Position numbers and translations under genes: made by a program. This document shows, one piece after another, positions 25,562 through 33,346 of a DNA stretch of 64,000 nt; position 1 is the first letter of the stretch, and the number at the start of each line of letters is the position of its first letter. Below the pieces are notes generated by a model that saw only the letters and a program-made list of their open reading frames with translations, had not been told where the DNA came from and made no database searches. The DNA is from Brevibacillus_H sp041920465 (GTDB lineage: Bacteria > Bacillota > Bacilli > Brevibacillales > Brevibacillaceae), in NCBI GenBank assembly GCA_041920465.1, contig JBHGXW010000013.1, positions 4,159 through 68,158 of the forward strand. Direction: 5' to 3'.

Positions 25562-27058
25562 TTGAAACAAATCTTCGTAACCACCCATGAAAACAAGATG
25601 CGGATCGCCATTCTGGAACAGGGCAAATTGGCCGAATTGTTTCTGGAATCTTATGAGAGTGATCAGCTGGTCGGCAACATCTACCGTGGCCGTATCGTGA
25701 ACGTAGTTCCCAATATGCAGGCTGCTTTTGTCGATATCGGGATAGAGAAGAACGCCTTTCTCTACATTGACGAGGCGCTGCCGCCAGAATGGCAGTTGGA
25801 GCGGGGCAAGAGACAAAAACCAAACATTCAAGAGCTTGTCCGAAACGGCGAGGAACGGCTGGTTCAAGTGAATAAGGAAGCGTTCGGAAGCAAAGCGCCG
25901 CGGGTTACCACCGAGATCAGCATTCCGGGGAGGACGCTTGTCTACTTGCCATATTGCGCCCACATCTCCATCTCCAAACGCATCCAGCGGGAAGCGGAAC
26001 GCAAACGGTTGGAACAATTGGCGAAAGAGCTCGTTACCGGTCCGGAAGGCGTGATCATGCGTACGTCGGCGGAGGGAGCCAAACGCGAAGAGATTCAAAG
26101 AGAGCTCCAGTATCTTCGTTTGCTGTGGCAGGAATCGCTGGAAGCCGCCAAGGATCGTAAACCTCCCTGCCTTGTATATCACGATGCTGATTTGCTTACC
26201 CGTGTCATTCGGGACGTTTTTTCCGAAGAAGTAGACGAGCTGGTGGTTGACTCATCCGCCTTGTTTGTCCGTCTGCAATCCATGTTGAAAGCTTTGTTCC
26301 CCGAACTCCTGAAACGATTGAAAGCGTACACGGGGAAGCAGTCCCTATTTGAAGCGTACGGCATTGAAACGGAGATCGGAAAGCTTGTCAATCGGCAGGT
26401 CCCGCTTGCCAATGGCGGCTCCATTGTGATTGACCGGACAGAAGCGATGACCGTAATCGATGTGAACTCCGGCAGATATACCGGCAAAAGCATGCAGCAG
26501 TTGGAAGCAACCGTCACGCAAACCAATCTGGAAGCGGCCAAAGAGATTGCCAGACAGCTTCGGCTGCGGGACATCGGCGGAATTGTCGTAATCGACTTTA
26601 TCGACATGAAAGCAAGCTCCAATCAGGCGAAAGTGCTGGAAACCTTGCAAAAAGAGTTAGCCAGGGATCGGACGCCAACCCATGTGTTTGGCATTACCCA
26701 GTTGGGGTTGGTTGAGATGACGCGCAAAAAAACCCGGCAAAGCGTACCCGATCTCTTGACGAGAGCTTGTCCGATGTGTAATGAAAAGGGCAGAATCCTG
26801 CATGAGCGGGAAGTGATCTCACGTCTAATCCGGGAGATTCGTTCACTGGTTCGTGAGCAAATGGCGGACACCTTTATTGTTGAGCTGCATCCCCATGTGG
26901 CAGAAGCGGAACACGACCTGGCAAAACTGGCCGGGGAATTGGAGGTCGTGCTTCATGTGCGTCCGGATTTATCGATTCATCCAGACCAATATCGGATTTG
27001 CTTCGCCGGATCGGCAGAGGATGCGAAGCGGCTTCTGAATGAAGCGCAGCTTTCATAA
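25562..27058 (+). CDS. rng: Ribonuclease G/E family protein
   Basis: A 498-residue endoribonuclease that cleaves single-stranded RNA in mRNA decay and rRNA maturation. S1 domain at about 30-110, interrupted as in the family; catalytic aspartates in MTVIDVNSGRYTG and IVVIDFIDMK; zinc-link CPMC. TTG at 25562 is chosen because AGGAGG (25548-25553) lies 8 bases before it; the upstream GTG at 25538 precedes that site. B. subtilis lacks this enzyme and uses RNase Y; its position before rplU is common in Clostridia and Paenibacillaceae. Confidence 0.92.
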   Translation: MKQIFVTTHENKMRIAILEQGKLAELFLESYESDQLVGNIYRGRIVNVVPNMQAAFVDIGIEKNAFLYIDEALPPEWQLERGKRQKPNIQELVRNGEERLVQVNKEAFGSKAPRVTTEISIPGRTLVYLPYCAHISISKRIQREAERKRLEQLAKELVTGPEGVIMRTSAEGAKREEIQRELQYLRLLWQESLEAAKDRKPPCLVYHDADLLTRVIRDVFSEEVDELVVDSSALFVRLQSMLKALFPELLKRLKAYTGKQSLFEAYGIETEIGKLVNRQVPLANGGSIVIDRTEAMTVIDVNSGRYTGKSMQQLEATVTQTNLEAAKEIARQLRLRDIGGIVVIDFIDMKASSNQAKVLETLQKELARDRTPTHVFGITQLGLVEMTRKKTRQSVPDLLTRACPMCNEKGRILHEREVISRLIREIRSLVREQMADTFIVELHPHVAEAEHDLAKLAGELEVVLHVRPDLSIHPDQYRICFAGSAEDAKRLLNEAQLS

Positions 27059-27062
27059 AACC

Positions 27063-27092
27063 TTGACTACCATGAGAAATTTGTGATATTCT
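27063..27092 (+). promoter_or_regulatory. Promoter of the rplU-prp-rpmA operon
   Basis: TTGACT at 27063 and TATTCT at 27087, spacer 18. It lies just after the rng stop and before a structured leader. Confidence 0.5.
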
Positions 27093-27104
27093 ATTCGTTG
27101 TTCA

Positions 27105-27215
27105 TACAGATATGCTTGTCACCTCAAGCATGCTGTAACCGCACGAAACAGGTCTGGAAAGCCGAACTCTCCTTGGGGAGGAATCGCACCTGCAGAGGCG
27201 AGTCTGAGTATAGGG
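27105..27215 (+). ncRNA. Ribosomal protein L21 leader
   Basis: The 130 bases between the promoter and rplU are rich in short complementary blocks, for example CTCC-TTGG-GGAG near 27170-27181 and CAGGT with ACCTG. In Firmicutes this position holds the L21 leader, an autoregulatory mRNA structure thought to respond to L21. Assignment rests on position and visible pairing; a covariance-model search would confirm it. Confidence 0.65.
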
Positions 27216-27226
27216 AGGTGCATCAC

Positions 27227-27538
27227 ATGTACGCTATTATCGAAACTGGTGGCAAACAATACAAAGTAGAAGAAGGCCAAGTGCTCTTCATCGAGAAATT
27301 GGCTGCTAACGAAGGTGACGTTGTTACTTTCGACAAGGTATTGTTCGTTAACAAAGACGGCAAAATCGCAGCAGGTACTCCATCCGTAGCTGGAGCAACT
27401 GTAACTGGCAAAGTAGAAAAACACGGTAAAGGTGAAAAAGTAATCGTGTACAAATACAAAGCCAAGAAAAACTACCGTCGCAAACAAGGTCATCGTCAAC
27501 CATTCACCAAAGTTGTGATCGAAAAGATCAACGCGTAA
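27227..27538 (+). CDS. rplU: 50S ribosomal protein L21
   Basis: A 103-residue ribosomal protein starting MYAIIETGGKQYKVEEGQVL and ending with the rRNA-binding RRKQGHRQPFTKVVIEKI segment. ATG at 27227 follows TAGGGAGGTG. Codon use is that of a highly expressed gene. First gene of rplU-prp-rpmA. Confidence 0.98.
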   Translation: MYAIIETGGKQYKVEEGQVLFIEKLAANEGDVVTFDKVLFVNKDGKIAAGTPSVAGATVTGKVEKHGKGEKVIVYKYKAKKNYRRKQGHRQPFTKVVIEKINA

Positions 27539-27548
27539 GGTGCGGTAG

Positions 27549-27905
27549 ATGATTGAGGTAACGGTATTACGCAGTGACTGCGGTGTTCAGGAGATTACGA
27601 TTTCTGGTCATGCCAACGCCGCCAAATACGGGGAAGACATTGTCTGTTCCGCAGTATCTGGCATCAGCTTTGGAATTTTGAACTCAGTCCACGTTCTTCT
27701 GGGCATCAAGCCTGATGTCGAGCAAGATCGACAAAAGGGCGGTTTTCTCCGCTGGAGTGTACATGAGCTAGATGATCCCGCACTTCAAGAGAAACAACAG
27801 CTTTTGGCTGAAAGTATGATTCTTTCCCTGTACGCGATTTCACAGCAGTACGGGAAATATATCGTGGTTCGTGATCTTAAATTTCAAGGAGGTGCAGAAC
27901 AATGA
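27549..27905 (+). CDS. prp: Ribosomal processing cysteine protease Prp
   Basis: A 118-residue cysteine protease that removes the N-terminal extension of ribosomal protein L27. Catalytic His21 (SGHANAAKYGED) and Cys33 (DIVCSAVSGIS) are in the family positions. It sits between rplU and rpmA as in all bacteria with extended L27, and its stop overlaps the rpmA ATG by 4 bases. The downstream L27 here does carry the extension. Confidence 0.95.
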   Translation: MIEVTVLRSDCGVQEITISGHANAAKYGEDIVCSAVSGISFGILNSVHVLLGIKPDVEQDRQKGGFLRWSVHELDDPALQEKQQLLAESMILSLYAISQQYGKYIVVRDLKFQGGAEQ

Positions 27906-28201
27906 CAATGCTCTTTACAATGGATCTCCAGTATTTCGCATCCAAAAAAGGGGTAGGTTCCACTAAAAACGGTCGTGACTCCATCGCGAAACGTCTTGGT
28001 ACCAAACGCGGTGACGGTCAATTCGTGAAAGCAGGGAACATCCTCGTTCGTCAACGTGGCACGAAGATTTATCCAGGTGCTAACGTAGGTATCGGCGGCG
28101 ATGATACATTGTTCGCAAAAGCGGACGGTATCGTTCGTTTCAAACGCTTGGGCCGTGACCGTAAGCAAGTGGTAATCGAGCCTGTAGCTGTTGAAGCGTA
28201 A
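27902..28201 (+). CDS. rpmA: 50S ribosomal protein L27 with cleavable N-terminus
   Basis: A 99-residue precursor. MTMLFTMDLQYF precedes the mature start AS-KKGVGSTKNGRDS; the LQYF/A pattern is the Prp cleavage site of Firmicutes. Mature L27 reaches into the peptidyl transferase centre. ATG at 27902 is preceded by AAGGAGGTG at 7 bases; internal ATGs at 27908 and 27920 would shorten the prosequence. A terminator follows. Confidence 0.97.
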   Translation: MTMLFTMDLQYFASKKGVGSTKNGRDSIAKRLGTKRGDGQFVKAGNILVRQRGTKIYPGANVGIGGDDTLFAKADGIVRFKRLGRDRKQVVIEPVAVEA

Positions 28202-28220
28202 CTCTGGATTTCAACAAACC

Positions 28221-28250
28221 AACCCAGCCAAAGCGCTGGGTTTTCTTTTT
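28221..28250 (+). terminator. Terminator after rpmA
   Basis: AACCCAGC / GCTGGGTT, 8-bp perfect stem, 6-base loop, followed by TTTCTTTTT. Confidence 0.85.
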
Positions 28251-28323
28251 GCATGCGAATATCTGTGCTACAATGAAGAGACAGGCGTGACTCGTCGCAA
28301 AAATGACGTATGGGTGGGGAAAC

Positions 28324-28908
28324 ATGAACGACAAACCGAAACTGTTTATCGAGGATGCCGACATGCTGCTCACAATACTCAATCATCAACGGCATGACTG
28401 GCTGAATCACTTCCAAGTACTCTTGGGTTATCTGAGATTAGGCAGACCTCAGGAAGGAGAGGCTTATCTGCAGCGAGTGACGGAACAGACCCACCAAGAG
28501 AGTTTGATCGCACGTTTGAAATGCCCGCCATTGTCAGTCTTCTTATTAACCTTTCCCGCGTTACATAACGATTTTCGCTTGGAAGTGGAAGTATATAACG
28601 AGGTAGATCTTTCTTTGGTTCAAATGGATAGCATGGCATTATTCGAGATTATTCAAGAACTAATTTTTATCCTCAAGAAGCACCTTCCTTGCAATTCGAT
28701 GGAGATGAACAGTCTGCTCATCTCGTTAGAAAGCAGGAAGGACGCCGTACAAATTCAGTTTGATTTGACTTCGAGACTTCCGGCATCCGCTGAACCGGAA
28801 TTGGAAAAGCTGTTAGAAAAAGGGATTGCCCAGGGAGCTGCGTTCGTTGCCAACAACCGTCTGGAAGAAGAATGGATTCTGGAAATGGCCCTCCCTTATC
28901 GTGCTTAA
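28324..28908 (+). CDS. spo0B: Sporulation phosphotransferase Spo0B
   Basis: A 194-residue cytoplasmic protein that passes phosphate from Spo0F to Spo0A. The four-helix-bundle hairpin carries the phosphoacceptor His24 in QRHDWLNHFQ, the same motif as His30 in B. subtilis. The C-terminal domain is a degenerate kinase fold without ATP motifs. ATG at 28324 is favoured by GGGTGGGG just upstream; ATG at 28303 has no ribosome binding site. An extended -10 (TGC TACAAT, 28266-28274) upstream may be its promoter. obgE follows after 12 bases. Confidence 0.9.
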   Translation: MNDKPKLFIEDADMLLTILNHQRHDWLNHFQVLLGYLRLGRPQEGEAYLQRVTEQTHQESLIARLKCPPLSVFLLTFPALHNDFRLEVEVYNEVDLSLVQMDSMALFEIIQELIFILKKHLPCNSMEMNSLLISLESRKDAVQIQFDLTSRLPASAEPELEKLLEKGIAQGAAFVANNRLEEEWILEMALPYRA

Positions 28909-28920
28909 AGAGGTGAGTTT

Positions 28921-30204
28921 ATGAGCATGTTCGTCGATCAGGTGAAAATATATGTCAAAGGTGGAGACGGTGGAAATGGCGCGGTTTCGTTCCGCCGTGA
29001 AAAATATGTACCGTTAGGGGGGCCTGCCGGCGGTGACGGAGGACGCGGCGGGGATGTGGTGTTTGTCGTCGATGAAGGACTGCGTACCCTTGTAGATTTT
29101 CGCTATCAGCGCCACTTTAAAGCTCCTCGCGGTGAGAACGGCCGCAACAAATCGATGCATGGTGCCGGTGCGGAAGATATGATCGTGCGTGTTCCGCCTG
29201 GTACGGTTGTTTATGATACGGATACAGGAGAGGTAATCGCCGATTTGACTACACATGGACAACGGGCTGTGATAGCCAAGGGCGGACGAGGTGGTCGAGG
29301 CAACATCCGCTTTGCCACCTCAGCCAATCCGGCGCCGGAAATCGCCGAAAACGGAGAGCCAGGAGAAGAGCGTAATGTCACGCTGGAATTAAAGCTGTTG
29401 GCTGATGTCGGGCTTGTCGGCTATCCAAGTGTCGGCAAATCTACCTTGCTGTCCGTCGTCACGGCCGCCCGCCCCAAGATTGCCGCATACCATTTTACGA
29501 CGCTGACTCCCAATCTGGGCGTGGTGGATCTCGGGGAGCGCAGCTTTGTCCTTGCCGACCTGCCTGGTTTGATTGAGGGAGCCCATGAGGGAGTAGGGCT
29601 TGGCCATCAATTCCTGCGCCATGTGGAGCGGACCCGAATCATCGTCCACGTAATTGACATGGCTGGTACCGAAGGACGTGATCCGTATGAAGATTATCTG
29701 CGGATTCATGAGGAATTAAAGCTGTACAATGCCAAACTGGAAGAACGGCCGCAAGTGATTGCCGCCAACAAGATGGATTTGCCAGAGGCAGAAGAGCATT
29801 TGGCCAAATTCAAAACTCATCTTCCAGATGTTCCGGTTTACCCGATTTCCGCTGTAACCCGACAAGGCGTGAATGAATTGATGTATGCCCTGGCCGACAT
29901 GCTGGCCACTCTTCCCGAAAAAGTACAGGTGGAAGAGGTTTCGGAAGTGGAAGAACGCGTGGTGTTTAAGGCTGAACCGGAAGCGGCCGCATTCGAAATT
30001 TCCCGCGATAACGAAGTCTTCGTCGTAAGCGGCGAAAAGATTGAGAAGCTGGTACGCATGACCAATCTGAACAGTTACGATTCTATTCAGCGTTTTGCCC
30101 GTATCATGCGCAACATGGGTGTGGATCAAGGGCTCAGAGACAAAGGTGCCAAAGACGGAGATACGGTACGCATAGGAGATTTTGAATTTGAGTTTGTTGA
30201 ATAG
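28921..30204 (+). CDS. obgE: GTPase ObgE/CgtA
   Basis: A 427-residue essential GTPase for 50S subunit maturation that also affects Spo0A activation. Glycine-rich Obg fold at 1-158 (GGDGGNGAVSFRREK). The G domain has GYPSVGKST, a DLPGLIEGAHEG switch and NKMD. A C-terminal OCT domain covers about 345-427. ATG preceded by AAAGAGGTG. The spo0B-obg pair is conserved in Bacillales. Confidence 0.97.
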   Translation: MSMFVDQVKIYVKGGDGGNGAVSFRREKYVPLGGPAGGDGGRGGDVVFVVDEGLRTLVDFRYQRHFKAPRGENGRNKSMHGAGAEDMIVRVPPGTVVYDTDTGEVIADLTTHGQRAVIAKGGRGGRGNIRFATSANPAPEIAENGEPGEERNVTLELKLLADVGLVGYPSVGKSTLLSVVTAARPKIAAYHFTTLTPNLGVVDLGERSFVLADLPGLIEGAHEGVGLGHQFLRHVERTRIIVHVIDMAGTEGRDPYEDYLRIHEELKLYNAKLEERPQVIAANKMDLPEAEEHLAKFKTHLPDVPVYPISAVTRQGVNELMYALADMLATLPEKVQVEEVSEVEERVVFKAEPEAAAFEISRDNEVFVVSGEKIEKLVRMTNLNSYDSIQRFARIMRNMGVDQGLRDKGAKDGDTVRIGDFEFEFVE

Positions 30205-30248
30205 ATGAGAGATAGTGCCAAATTCCCCGGCCACTACAACAAGCTGCG

Positions 30249-30295
30249 AAGCATCCTACCATTGTCCTGGGTAGGATGCTTTATTTTTATTTGGC
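30249..30295 (+). terminator. Terminator after obgE
   Basis: AAGCATCCTACC / GGTAGGATGCTT, 12-bp perfect stem with a 9-base loop, followed by TATTTTTATTT. Confidence 0.9.
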
Positions 30296-30373
30296 AAGGT
30301 TTTCCGCTGTAGAAAGTAGGGGTAATATGACAGTAGCTTGTCTACATACCCATAAACGAGAGGAGACTGAAGG

Positions 30374-31654
30374 ATGAAAAAATGGTGGCTTGTTTTTCTT
30401 TCCCTGGTCGTTGTCTTCGCGTTCGTTCCAGCTTCTTATGCAAAGACAACTGAAAGGGCCCATCAACTGCAGCAATCCATTAAGAAAGAGAAAGAAAAAG
30501 AAAAGAAACAAAGAGAAAAGAAACAAAGAGCAAGCGGCACAATCTCTGCTGTCGATGCTCAAGCAGGAACAATTACGTTACAAACGGGCAGCAACACCAT
30601 CCAGCTTGCATTAGATGCCTCCACCAAAATCAAAATCTCCGAATTCAAAAATCCAACCATCAACGATATCTGGGTCGGTGACCGTGCCAAGGCGGAGTAT
30701 ATCCAAAACGACACAACCAATCTCGTCAAAGAGCTTGCCGTTGTAAAGCAAAAAGGAACGATTAAAGGGGAAGTAGAAGCGATAGACACAATCGGCAGCA
30801 CCCTGACGGTAAGCGGCAAGCAGGTAGTGGTTTCAGAAAAAACCGTCATTCGGTTGGGCAAGGATAAACTGACGCTTGCTGATCTGGTTGAAGGAGATAA
30901 AATCGAGGGAAAAGGGTTCTTGAAAGAAGGAATTCTGCAAGCCAGTACGATTGTTGTGAAACGTACTTTTGCTTCGTTAAAAGGCACTGTCGAGTCCATT
31001 CAGGCAGAGAATAACCAGCTGGTTGTGGCCGGTACAACCATTACGGTCACAGCTGACACCAAGGTTCGCATTCATGATCAGGAAGCAAGTCTGGCTGATC
31101 TGGTTGTGGGTGACAACGTGGTAATCATTGGTTTAAAAGGCCAGGCAGGCTTTACGGCGAAAATGATCAACGCAATTCGCCAATTGGAAGAAGTCAAAGG
31201 GACAATTGCCAGCCTGGATGCCGCTAACAAAACCGTTACAATCGGTGAGAAAGTTGTGACGATCAGCGATAAGACGAAATTGGTTCAAGATGATAAAGAA
31301 ATTGCCTTTGAAGCTCTGCAAGTGGGGAATGAAGCAGAGGCAAAAGGGTTTGCCATGGGTGATAAATGGATCGCTTTAAAAGTTAAGATAAAAGCGGCGG
31401 AGAATGGCGACGAGGAAGAAGAAGGAGAAATCGAAGGCAGCGTAGATCAAATCGATGCGGCGGCGATGACTCTGACAATTAAAGGAGTAACCGTCTTGAT
31501 CACCGACAAGACTGAACTGACAGGCGAGAAAAAGCAGCCGATCACCATCGCTGACATTCAAATCGGGATGAAAGCAGAAGCAAAAGGCAAATGGAATGAG
31601 AACATCCTGGAAGCCGAAAAAATCAAAGTGGAATCAGAAGAAGAAAAACAATAA
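30374..31654 (+). CDS. Secreted protein with five DUF5666-like repeats
   Basis: A 426-residue protein with a signal peptide (about 1-23, ending SYA). A Lys/Glu-rich charged linker (about 33-52) follows. Then come five tandem beta modules of about 72 residues (starts near 53, 127, 199, 270, 348), each opening with a G-T/E-I/V-x-x-I/L-D pattern such as SGTISAVDAQAGTITL and KGTIASLDAANKTVTI, and closing with a GD/GN-x-A-x-x-x-G strand. These resemble DUF5666 / OB-like small beta barrels. Function unknown; an envelope-binding or polymer-binding role is a guess. ATG with AGGAGACTGAAGG. Own terminator follows. Confidence 0.75.
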   Translation: MKKWWLVFLSLVVVFAFVPASYAKTTERAHQLQQSIKKEKEKEKKQREKKQRASGTISAVDAQAGTITLQTGSNTIQLALDASTKIKISEFKNPTINDIWVGDRAKAEYIQNDTTNLVKELAVVKQKGTIKGEVEAIDTIGSTLTVSGKQVVVSEKTVIRLGKDKLTLADLVEGDKIEGKGFLKEGILQASTIVVKRTFASLKGTVESIQAENNQLVVAGTTITVTADTKVRIHDQEASLADLVVGDNVVIIGLKGQAGFTAKMINAIRQLEEVKGTIASLDAANKTVTIGEKVVTISDKTKLVQDDKEIAFEALQVGNEAEAKGFAMGDKWIALKVKIKAAENGDEEEEGEIEGSVDQIDAAAMTLTIKGVTVLITDKTELTGEKKQPITIADIQIGMKAEAKGKWNENILEAEKIKVESEEEKQ

Positions 31655-31682
31655 CAATAACAAATAACAATGATTTTGCAAC

Positions 31683-31727
31683 CCCGCCCGACATGAAGAT
31701 AGTGCCTTCAGTCGCGCGGGATTTTTT
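31683..31727 (+). terminator. Terminator after the DUF5666-like gene
   Basis: CCCGC-C-CGAC-A-TGAAG pairs with CTTCA-GTCG-C-GCGGG (one mismatch, one bulge), then ATTTTTT. Confidence 0.8.
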
Positions 31728-31800
31728 GCTATATAAGACTTTCATGCCGATTTCTTCAGCACCACTGATGAATGAAAATGGCACACTTATTTTCAGGGTA

Positions 31801-31842
31801 GAAAGTTTAATCACTTTACATGATGAAAGTGGTTAAACTTTC
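31801..31842 (+). repeat. 17-bp-stem hairpin repeat, copy 2
   Basis: The arms GAAAGTTTAATCACTTT (31801-31817) and AAAGTGGTTAAACTTTC (31826-31842) are identical to those at 23400-23441, while the 8-base loop differs (ACATGATG against AAATTGCT). As in copy 1, TTTCC and a GAAAAAC motif follow within 30 bases. Confidence 0.8.
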
Positions 31843-32103
31843 TTTCCTTTTGTTCAGCAGAAGAAAAACTTCGCCCACTCACAGCTCCTTTTAAGCGAAA
31901 CAAAGCGCAGGGAGCGAAAGAAGGAAAAGAGTCGGCATTCTTTACACCATAGAGAGGCCAAGTGGTTTTCTTGTCGACTCCCTTCTGAAGTGAGCGGAGC
32001 GGACGGAAGACGCTACAAGCGAGCTTAAATAGAGCGAAGAGGGACGAAGTCTTTTCTTAACTGTCCCAATTCCGTAACAATCTCGCTTCCAATCTGTGAC
32101 AAA
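31843..32103 (+). other. Gene-free structured region after the hairpin repeat
   Basis: No credible ORF. Complementary blocks include GCTCC (31884-31888) with GGAGC (31911-31915), GAGTCG (31929-31934) with CGACTC (31975-31980), and AAGAC (near 32008) with GTCTT (near 32049). The pattern of hairpin plus downstream paired blocks parallels 23442-23530, with short shared words (CAGC..CTTTT, AAAGCGCAGG against GCCCAGGCGC). It may be a decayed mobile repeat or an untranslated RNA. Confidence 0.4.
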
Positions 32104-32185
32104 TGTAATTGGATTGCCCTTCATGGATCACTTATCGTTTAAACAGGAAAACCAATTACTACCAACGATTCTTGGGGGGAAGCGC

Positions 32186-33346
32186 ATGAAGGCTGCAGTG
32201 GCTAATCAGATTGGAATATCTTCCGCATTGATGTTCGTCAAGAATGCGGGTGACACATGTTTTTCTGTGATTCATATGGAGGAAGGGCGGTTGGTGAAAA
32301 AGATCGGGGAAGGGCAATATCCGCATGTCGCGTTCTTTCATCCAAACGGACGGTTTGCTTACCTCTCCTATATTGTCAGTTCATCCATTGAAGTGGTTGA
32401 TTTACGCGCACTGGAGATTAAAAATAAAGTAACCGACCTGGGCAAAGGCACAGTCGGCATTTGCATCAGCCGGGAAGGGCGCTATCTGTTTACCGGAAGC
32501 TACGGCAAGTTTCCGGATGGTGGCGGACCGGGGATCAGTATTTTTGACACCAATTTTGGCAGAACGGCTGATCTTACATTGGTGAAACGCATTCCAGTCG
32601 GCATGTGCGCAGGAATGGTCGTCGACTCCAAAAATGATTTGTGGGCAGCAATCGCCGATGAGGGCAAGGTGCTGCGCATCAACGGAGCGCCGCCGTTTGA
32701 CATCAAGGATGTTTTTGAAGTGGGAGAAAAACCGCATGATCTGATCTTCAGCAAGGAACTGCAGCTTCTTCAGGTAAATCCTGCCAATGAATCATATGTA
32801 ACCTATATCGATACACTCCAGAATGAAATCATCGGCAAAGTTCCTTGCGGGGCCAATCCGCACGGGGGCAAATTTTCCATTCGCGATGGCATTATCCGTA
32901 ACATCGTGCCTTCCCGCAAAGAAAATGTAGTCTCCGTAATCGACATCGGCCATGTACGGAAGCGGCGCGTCGGCAATGAACTGCTGGAGGAGGCGTTGAT
33001 TGGCCAAATTGACGTAGGGACTCCGCAAGGTTTCGTCGATATTACCCGGGATGGCCGCTACGCCATTCTGGACGCCTATCAGACCAAGTATCTCAGTATA
33101 ATCGATCTGAAAGCGATGGAGCTGGCTCGTACTATTCCAGTCGGCATGATGCCCATGCATCCGCAGATTACCTGGGACGGTTTAACCTGTTTTGTCGCAA
33201 GCATGAAGGAAGGAACCGTCAGCGCCGTGGACATAACCTCTCTCTACGATCAAAACCCCGCAGGAGTGTTCATTCGCACAACCATTCACGACGTAGGTGT
33301 TGAACCTTCCGGCAACTTCTTCAGCTACAGGGGGTATCTCGTATGA
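32186..33346 (+). CDS. NirF-like / YncE-like beta-propeller protein
   Basis: A 386-residue protein made of repeated beta-propeller blades: FHPNGRFAYLSY, ISREGRYLFTGSYG, ITRDGRYAILDAY and others recur about every 45-50 residues. This is the cytochrome d1 / NirF / YVTN propeller class. NirF acts late in heme d1 synthesis; other YncE-like proteins have unknown roles. No signal peptide from the chosen ATG (32186, preceded by GGGGGGAAG). The stop overlaps the radical SAM gene by ATGA, so the two are translated together. The NirF link rests mainly on the NirJ-like neighbour. Confidence 0.7.
   Translation: MKAAVANQIGISSALMFVKNAGDTCFSVIHMEEGRLVKKIGEGQYPHVAFFHPNGRFAYLSYIVSSSIEVVDLRALEIKNKVTDLGKGTVGICISREGRYLFTGSYGKFPDGGGPGISIFDTNFGRTADLTLVKRIPVGMCAGMVVDSKNDLWAAIADEGKVLRINGAPPFDIKDVFEVGEKPHDLIFSKELQLLQVNPANESYVTYIDTLQNEIIGKVPCGANPHGGKFSIRDGIIRNIVPSRKENVVSVIDIGHVRKRRVGNELLEEALIGQIDVGTPQGFVDITRDGRYAILDAYQTKYLSIIDLKAMELARTIPVGMMPMHPQITWDGLTCFVASMKEGTVSAVDITSLYDQNPAGVFIRTTIHDVGVEPSGNFFSYRGYLV

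Noticed and set aside
27130..27160. Short similarity between the L21 leader and the 46-base dispersed repeat (GCTGTAAC and GCACGAAA words)
   Set aside because: Only two 8-base words match with different spacing; within chance for this region.
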